From DASZZV01 sp035544835 (GTDB lineage: Bacteria; Acidobacteriota; Thermoanaerobaculia; Gp7-AA8), in NCBI GenBank assembly GCA_035544835.1, contig DASZZV010000357.1:1-25144 (forward strand): 25,144 bases of DNA. Reading direction: 5' to 3'. The notes beneath the pieces were generated by a model. The model was not told where the DNA came from, did not search any database, and saw nothing but the letters and a program-made list of their open reading frames with translations. Below are positions 21,985-25,144 of this stretch, piece by piece; within the stretch, counting starts at the first letter, position 1, and each line of letters begins with the position of its first letter. The position numbers were made by a program, and so were the translations under genes.

Positions 21985-23909
21985 CAGACGTCGAGACCGA
22001 CCGCGCGCATGAGTGCCAGCGCGTTGCTCTTCTCGACAACTCCTTCACGCAGCTTGAAATCAAAAGTCATTCTCCCATCCACGATCGTGTCCTCGAAATG
22101 GACGTTTCGCCCACTGCCCTCGGCGATGCTCGCCAGGGCCAGGTCATGAGTAGTGACCAGACCAATCGCACCTGCTGCCAGAAGCGAGCGGATCACAGCC
22201 TCTGCGCCGATGCGACGGTCATGGGAATTTGTTCCATGAAAGATCTCATCGAGGAGGAAAAGCGTGCCCGGCCCTTGTCGCGTCAGGTCGACGATCTGTT
22301 TGACCTTCTGCACCTCAGCGTAGAAATGGGACACGCCAGCCTGAAGAGAGTCTGCGATGCGGAGGGAGGCTCCAACTCGAAGGGGCGAAAGCGACATCGA
22401 GGAAGCTGCTACGGGACTTCCCGCTAATGCCAGCACGGTGTTCGTGCCGATCGAGCGCAGATACGTGCTCTTACCCGACATGTTGGACCCGCTGACGAGT
22501 AACAGCGGAACTTTCGTGCTCAGCGAAGCATCGTTGGCAACCCGTTCCGTTTGTTTCATCAATGGGTGCGTCATGCGCGTCGCCGAAAAGTGAGGGGCTG
22601 TCTCCTCGACGGTTGGGAAGACGTGGCCGGGATTCTCCCAGGCGAATGATGAGATTGAGGAAAGGGCCTCGAAGGTTCCGATTGTCTCCAGCCATTTCTC
22701 GACATCGGGCCCATTCGCGGCTCGCCATCGGGCGACCCGGAAAGAAATGTGGGTGCGCCAGAGCAGGAGAGCCGCAAAGGGCGCGAAAAACTGGTTGCGG
22801 GCTGCATCCACAAGTTCGAGAAGTCTGGCCAGGCGTCGCACGCGCGCCGAGGCGTTTTCTCCGTCGTGTTGAAGAGAGTCGTGCAGCGCTTGAAGAAGGG
22901 GCGCGTCGAAGGTCTGCGCCGAGATGAGATCCAGGACTCCAGCCATGATCGTCAGATCGTCGGCCGCCCTGGATATGCCTTCCATCTGAGGCGCGGTGCG
23001 CCGCCCGAGGTATTTCGTGAATCCCAGCTCCGCCAGTGCGATGAGGAGAAAGAGCATAGGGACGAGACGAAGGAGGGGATTGTCCGGAGTGAGTGTTGGA
23101 AAGCGTGGCTCAATGACGCGTGCGATGGATGAGAGCACGCCGGGCAGCGACAGAAGGAACAGTGGGAGTGCAACGATTGAAAGTGCAGAAGCAACCAGCC
23201 GCTCCCACGGTGCGAACTCGGCCTTCGGCGCTCTTGACCAGGTAACCAGCTCCTCCGGCGAGATCGCGGCGGCCGTTTCTTCAGCAATCGTCGCTAGCTC
23301 CTCGCGGAGGTCGAGCTGCGCCGTCAGCTCGCGAACGGCGTTCTGTCGAGGCGGGATCTCCCCTATGGAGGCTGGTGCGGCGAGCCATCCGGCAAGCTTG
23401 TCCTCGCCGGCCGCCGTCCGGGCGCTGGAGAGGAGCTGAAAGAGGGATCCGGTGCCGAAAATGTCGAGGTCTGCGGCGTAGGGGTGCGAAGGATCGAGGA
23501 ATCTCGCGCCGTCGCTTCCGCGTCCCATCCACATACCGGTGACCCTTTCCAGTCCGCGTTCATTGAATTTCCTGCGCAGCTCCAGATGGGTGGAGCGCCG
23601 GATCACCCTTTCGTGCGTGATCGCCAAAGCGATGAAGGCGGCCAGGGGCAGCGCGACCCACCAGCCGTTGAGAACGCCGTACACGAAGGCCGGGAAGGCC
23701 AGTATCACGGCGGTGGCGACGCAGAAGAGACGCAGGCGGGAGATCAGCGTACTGCGTGAATTCAGAGCTGCCAGCTCGACGTTGAGCGCTCGAACGCGCT
23801 CGACGTACCGCTGAGAGATGTCGGTCGGGTTGGCGGCCTGCGCAGCCGCGGTCAATTCCATGCGGTGGCGATTATCGCGGACGGCTGCCAATCCGCAGAA
23901 ACTTTCCAC
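21984..23909 (-). CDS. MutS-family ATPase with membrane segments
   Basis: This is a 641-aa protein from GTG at 23909, or 625 aa from ATG at 23861; neither has a clear Shine-Dalgarno. The C-terminal ATPase has a MutS-type Walker A GSNMSGKST (474-482), Walker B LFLLDE (550-555) followed by FHGTNSHDRRIGAE, and the TTHD switch (586-589). A MutS core/lever region is recognisable around 150-215 (FGTGSLFQLLSSARTAAGED). The mismatch-recognition domain I of MutS is absent. Instead hydrophobic segments appear at about 60-80, 82-98, 238-258 and 280-296, so the protein is probably membrane-embedded. It is not the housekeeping mismatch-repair MutS; similar short membrane MutS-related proteins are known but not well characterised. 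It overlaps the nucleotidase gene by 1 nt. Confidence 0.88.
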   Translation of the reverse strand: MESFCGLAAVRDNRHRMELTAAAQAANPTDISQRYVERVRALNVELAALNSRSTLISRLRLFCVATAVILAFPAFVYGVLNGWWVALPLAAFIALAITHERVIRRSTHLELRRKFNERGLERVTGMWMGRGSDGARFLDPSHPYAADLDIFGTGSLFQLLSSARTAAGEDKLAGWLAAPASIGEIPPRQNAVRELTAQLDLREELATIAEETAAAISPEELVTWSRAPKAEFAPWERLVASALSIVALPLFLLSLPGVLSSIARVIEPRFPTLTPDNPLLRLVPMLFLLIALAELGFTKYLGRRTAPQMEGISRAADDLTIMAGVLDLISAQTFDAPLLQALHDSLQHDGENASARVRRLARLLELVDAARNQFFAPFAALLLWRTHISFRVARWRAANGPDVEKWLETIGTFEALSSISSFAWENPGHVFPTVEETAPHFSATRMTHPLMKQTERVANDASLSTKVPLLLVSGSNMSGKSTYLRSIGTNTVLALAGSPVAASSMSLSPLRVGASLRIADSLQAGVSHFYAEVQKVKQIVDLTRQGPGTLFLLDEIFHGTNSHDRRIGAEAVIRSLLAAGAIGLVTTHDLALASIAEGSGRNVHFEDTIVDGRMTFDFKLREGVVEKSNALALMRAVGLDV

Positions 23910-23951
23910 TCCAGCACTCGTAATTCAAGGTTTGTAACTCCGGGAGGTTTT

Positions 23952-24944
23952 ATGAAACGAGCAATTTGCACGCGCCTGATCGCGATGGCCACGGTGGCCG
24001 CGGCCGCCTTTCCCGCAGCAGCGGCGATTTCCAGCAACATCCAGAAGAACTTCAGCGTAGCGGCGGGGGGAAAGCTGATCGTCGACACCGATCTCGGTGA
24101 TGTCGAGGTGCGAACTTCTCCGTCTAATTCCGTCTCCGTGCAGGTGTTCCGCGAAGCGCGCCTGGCTGATGCGAAAGATGCCGAGAAGCTCTTCTCGAAG
24201 TTTCACCTCAAATTCGAGCAGAAAGGGAACGACATCGAGGTTCGGGGCGACTATGAGGATCAGAGCTTCTTCCATCTCTTCGACAACGCCAGGCTGAATG
24301 TCCGGTTCGTGATCACTGTCCCGTCGCGTTATGACGTCGATGTGAACACATCGGGCGGCGATGTCTCGGTGGCCGACCTGGCCGGCAACGTCACCATCAA
24401 GACGTCGGGTGGTGACCTGAAAATCGGCCGGATCGACGGAACCGTCGACGCTGGGACGTCCGGTGGGGATGTGGTCGTCAACTCCGGACGAAATATCACC
24501 GTGAAGTCGTCGGGCGGGGACCTCAGCGTCGGTCATGCCTTCGGACCAATCGAGGCTCGCACGTCGGGCGGAAATATCAAGATTGAACAGGCCGACGGCT
24601 CGCTCGTGGCGAAAACCTCCGGCGGCACGATTACGTTGAATCAGATTGCCGGTGCTGTCGACGCCAACACCTCGGGAGGCTCGATCTCGGCGCGGATCAC
24701 CCGGCAGCCGAACAGCAATTCGTCGCTGTCAACTTCGGGCGGCAATGTCTCGGTCTACCTCAACGAGGGTATTCACCTCAATCTGGACGCTGACACGTCC
24801 GGTGGACGCGTATCCACCGAGATGCCGGTGGCGGTCCAGGGCTCTGTCGATTCCTCGTCCCTCGACGCGAAACTGAATGGCGGCGGTCCAGCCCTGAGAG
24901 TGCGTGCCTCCGGCGGAAACATCGTCTTTCATCGTGCGCAATGA
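23952..24944 (+). CDS. Exported DUF4097-like beta-solenoid protein
   Basis: From ATG at 23952 (GGGAGG ending 4 nt upstream) this is a 330-aa protein with a signal peptide, MKRAICTRLIAMATVAAAAF through AAAA. After a small N-terminal beta domain, residues about 129 to the end hold some ten (T/S)SGG(D/N/S/T)(I/V/L) units spaced 17-22 residues apart, such as TSGGDVSVADLAGNVTIK and TSGGDLKIGRIDGTVDAG. These would stack as a right-handed beta solenoid, as in DUF4097 or head-GIN-like domains. No catalytic motif is visible. It is probably periplasmic or surface-exposed and may bind carbohydrate or act as an adhesin, but this is inference. It diverges from the MutS-family gene across 42-90 nt. A longer frame starting at 23865 is not preferred. 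Confidence 0.88.
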   Translation: MKRAICTRLIAMATVAAAAFPAAAAISSNIQKNFSVAAGGKLIVDTDLGDVEVRTSPSNSVSVQVFREARLADAKDAEKLFSKFHLKFEQKGNDIEVRGDYEDQSFFHLFDNARLNVRFVITVPSRYDVDVNTSGGDVSVADLAGNVTIKTSGGDLKIGRIDGTVDAGTSGGDVVVNSGRNITVKSSGGDLSVGHAFGPIEARTSGGNIKIEQADGSLVAKTSGGTITLNQIAGAVDANTSGGSISARITRQPNSNSSLSTSGGNVSVYLNEGIHLNLDADTSGGRVSTEMPVAVQGSVDSSSLDAKLNGGGPALRVRASGGNIVFHRAQ

Positions 24945-25144
24945 TGCGTCCTCCCGAGCCGGGGAACGACGGCGGAACGTTTGTTGAAGCAGAAATGAAC
25001 AGTCTTGTCATCCTGAGCCGGGGACAGCGTGCGCGCTGCCACTGAGAAAAGAAACTGAGTGGGTGTCATCCCGAGCCGCAGCGAGGGATCTGGGCGGGGG
25101 CCTTAGACCCTTGGCAATCGAAAATGTTTGCGAGCACCACGATG
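24945..25144. repeat. Family C repeats at the right end
   Basis: This gene-free end holds TTGTCATCCTGAGC (about 25005-25018) and GGGTGTCATCCCGAGC followed by GAGGGATCTGGGC (about 25061-25106). The second block is the reverse complement of the block at 39-83, with small differences. It is again the interspersed GTCATCC family. I see no gene. Confidence 0.6.

Noticed and set aside
20488..23909. A complete defence system built on MutS and nucleotidase
   Set aside because: Only two genes, no known defence partner nearby, and neither has a defence-specific domain that I can see; kept as an open question in the findings.
24300..24930. Tandem DNA repeats in the last gene as a satellite or CRISPR
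   Set aside because: The repeats are at protein level ((T/S)SGG units) with diverged codons, consistent with a solenoid domain.
1..25144. tRNA, rRNA or transposase genes
   Set aside because: I found no cloverleaf with TTCGA/GGTTCGA arms in a proper context, no rRNA-like sequence and no transposase motif. A computed search would be needed to exclude small RNAs.

Overview
The window reads as a GC-rich chromosomal segment from a Gram-negative bacterium. An apolipoprotein N-acyltransferase (Lnt) implies outer-membrane lipoproteins. The housekeeping genes, numerous short palindromic intergenic repeats and NHL/DUF4097-type secreted proteins would fit an Acidobacteriota-like or related lineage. That placement is a guess from style, not from a marker gene. 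There is no rRNA, tRNA, transposase, CRISPR array or phage gene that I can support.

Layout. 151-3105 (minus): a DEAD-box RNA helicase with a DbpA-type RNA-binding domain and a long basic tail, then a YqgE/AlgH protein, separated by a palindromic repeat. 3409-4584 (plus): a membrane-anchored metallophosphoesterase. 4788-6035 (minus): a PAS/histidine-kinase-like protein whose ATPase half is badly degraded. 6036-6468: a mosaic of small hairpins. 6484-9927 (plus): a 2-oxoacid (probably pyruvate) dehydrogenase operon E1-alpha / E1-beta / E2, with an 18-bp inverted repeat between E1-beta and E2. 10142-13381 (plus): a tightly packed operon of a 47-aa membrane peptide, an eight-cysteine probable zinc protein, lnt, and prfB with the classical RF2 programmed +1 frameshift. 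13758-14882 (plus): a secreted six-unit NHL beta-propeller. 15110-17362 (minus): a GT2 glycosyltransferase, a class I aminotransferase and a 52-aa conserved-looking small protein. 17509-18079 (minus): a VapBC-type toxin-antitoxin pair with a clear promoter. 18157-18729 (minus) and 19090-20280 (plus): a divergent NUDIX hydrolase and class V aminotransferase. 20488-23909 (minus): a membrane-spanning MutS-family ATPase overlapping an exported 5'-nucleotidase-type phosphoesterase. 23952-24944 (plus): an exported DUF4097-like solenoid.

The most unusual property is non-coding. At least four families of interspersed inverted repeats occupy most gaps. Family A (three copies, at about 4.6, 13.5 and 20.3 kb) has perfect 28-bp or longer arms, and two copies sit between convergent genes. 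Family B has copies at about 2.4 and 15.0 kb. Family C carries a GTCATCC(T/C)GAG core and occurs at both ends and in the middle. Family D lies at about 18.9 kb. Translation of these repeats yields misleading ORFs.

Three neighbouring transcription units (vapBC, the NUDIX gene and the class V aminotransferase) have a -10-like hexamer only 7-9 nt before the start codon, which suggests leaderless mRNAs. Other genes in the window (E1-beta, E2, the kinase, the DUF4097 protein) have good Shine-Dalgarno sites, so both initiation modes seem to coexist. I found no obvious new multi-gene system. The best candidates for new biology are the two tiny genes, the degenerate kinase, the membrane MutS/nucleotidase pair and the repeat families.
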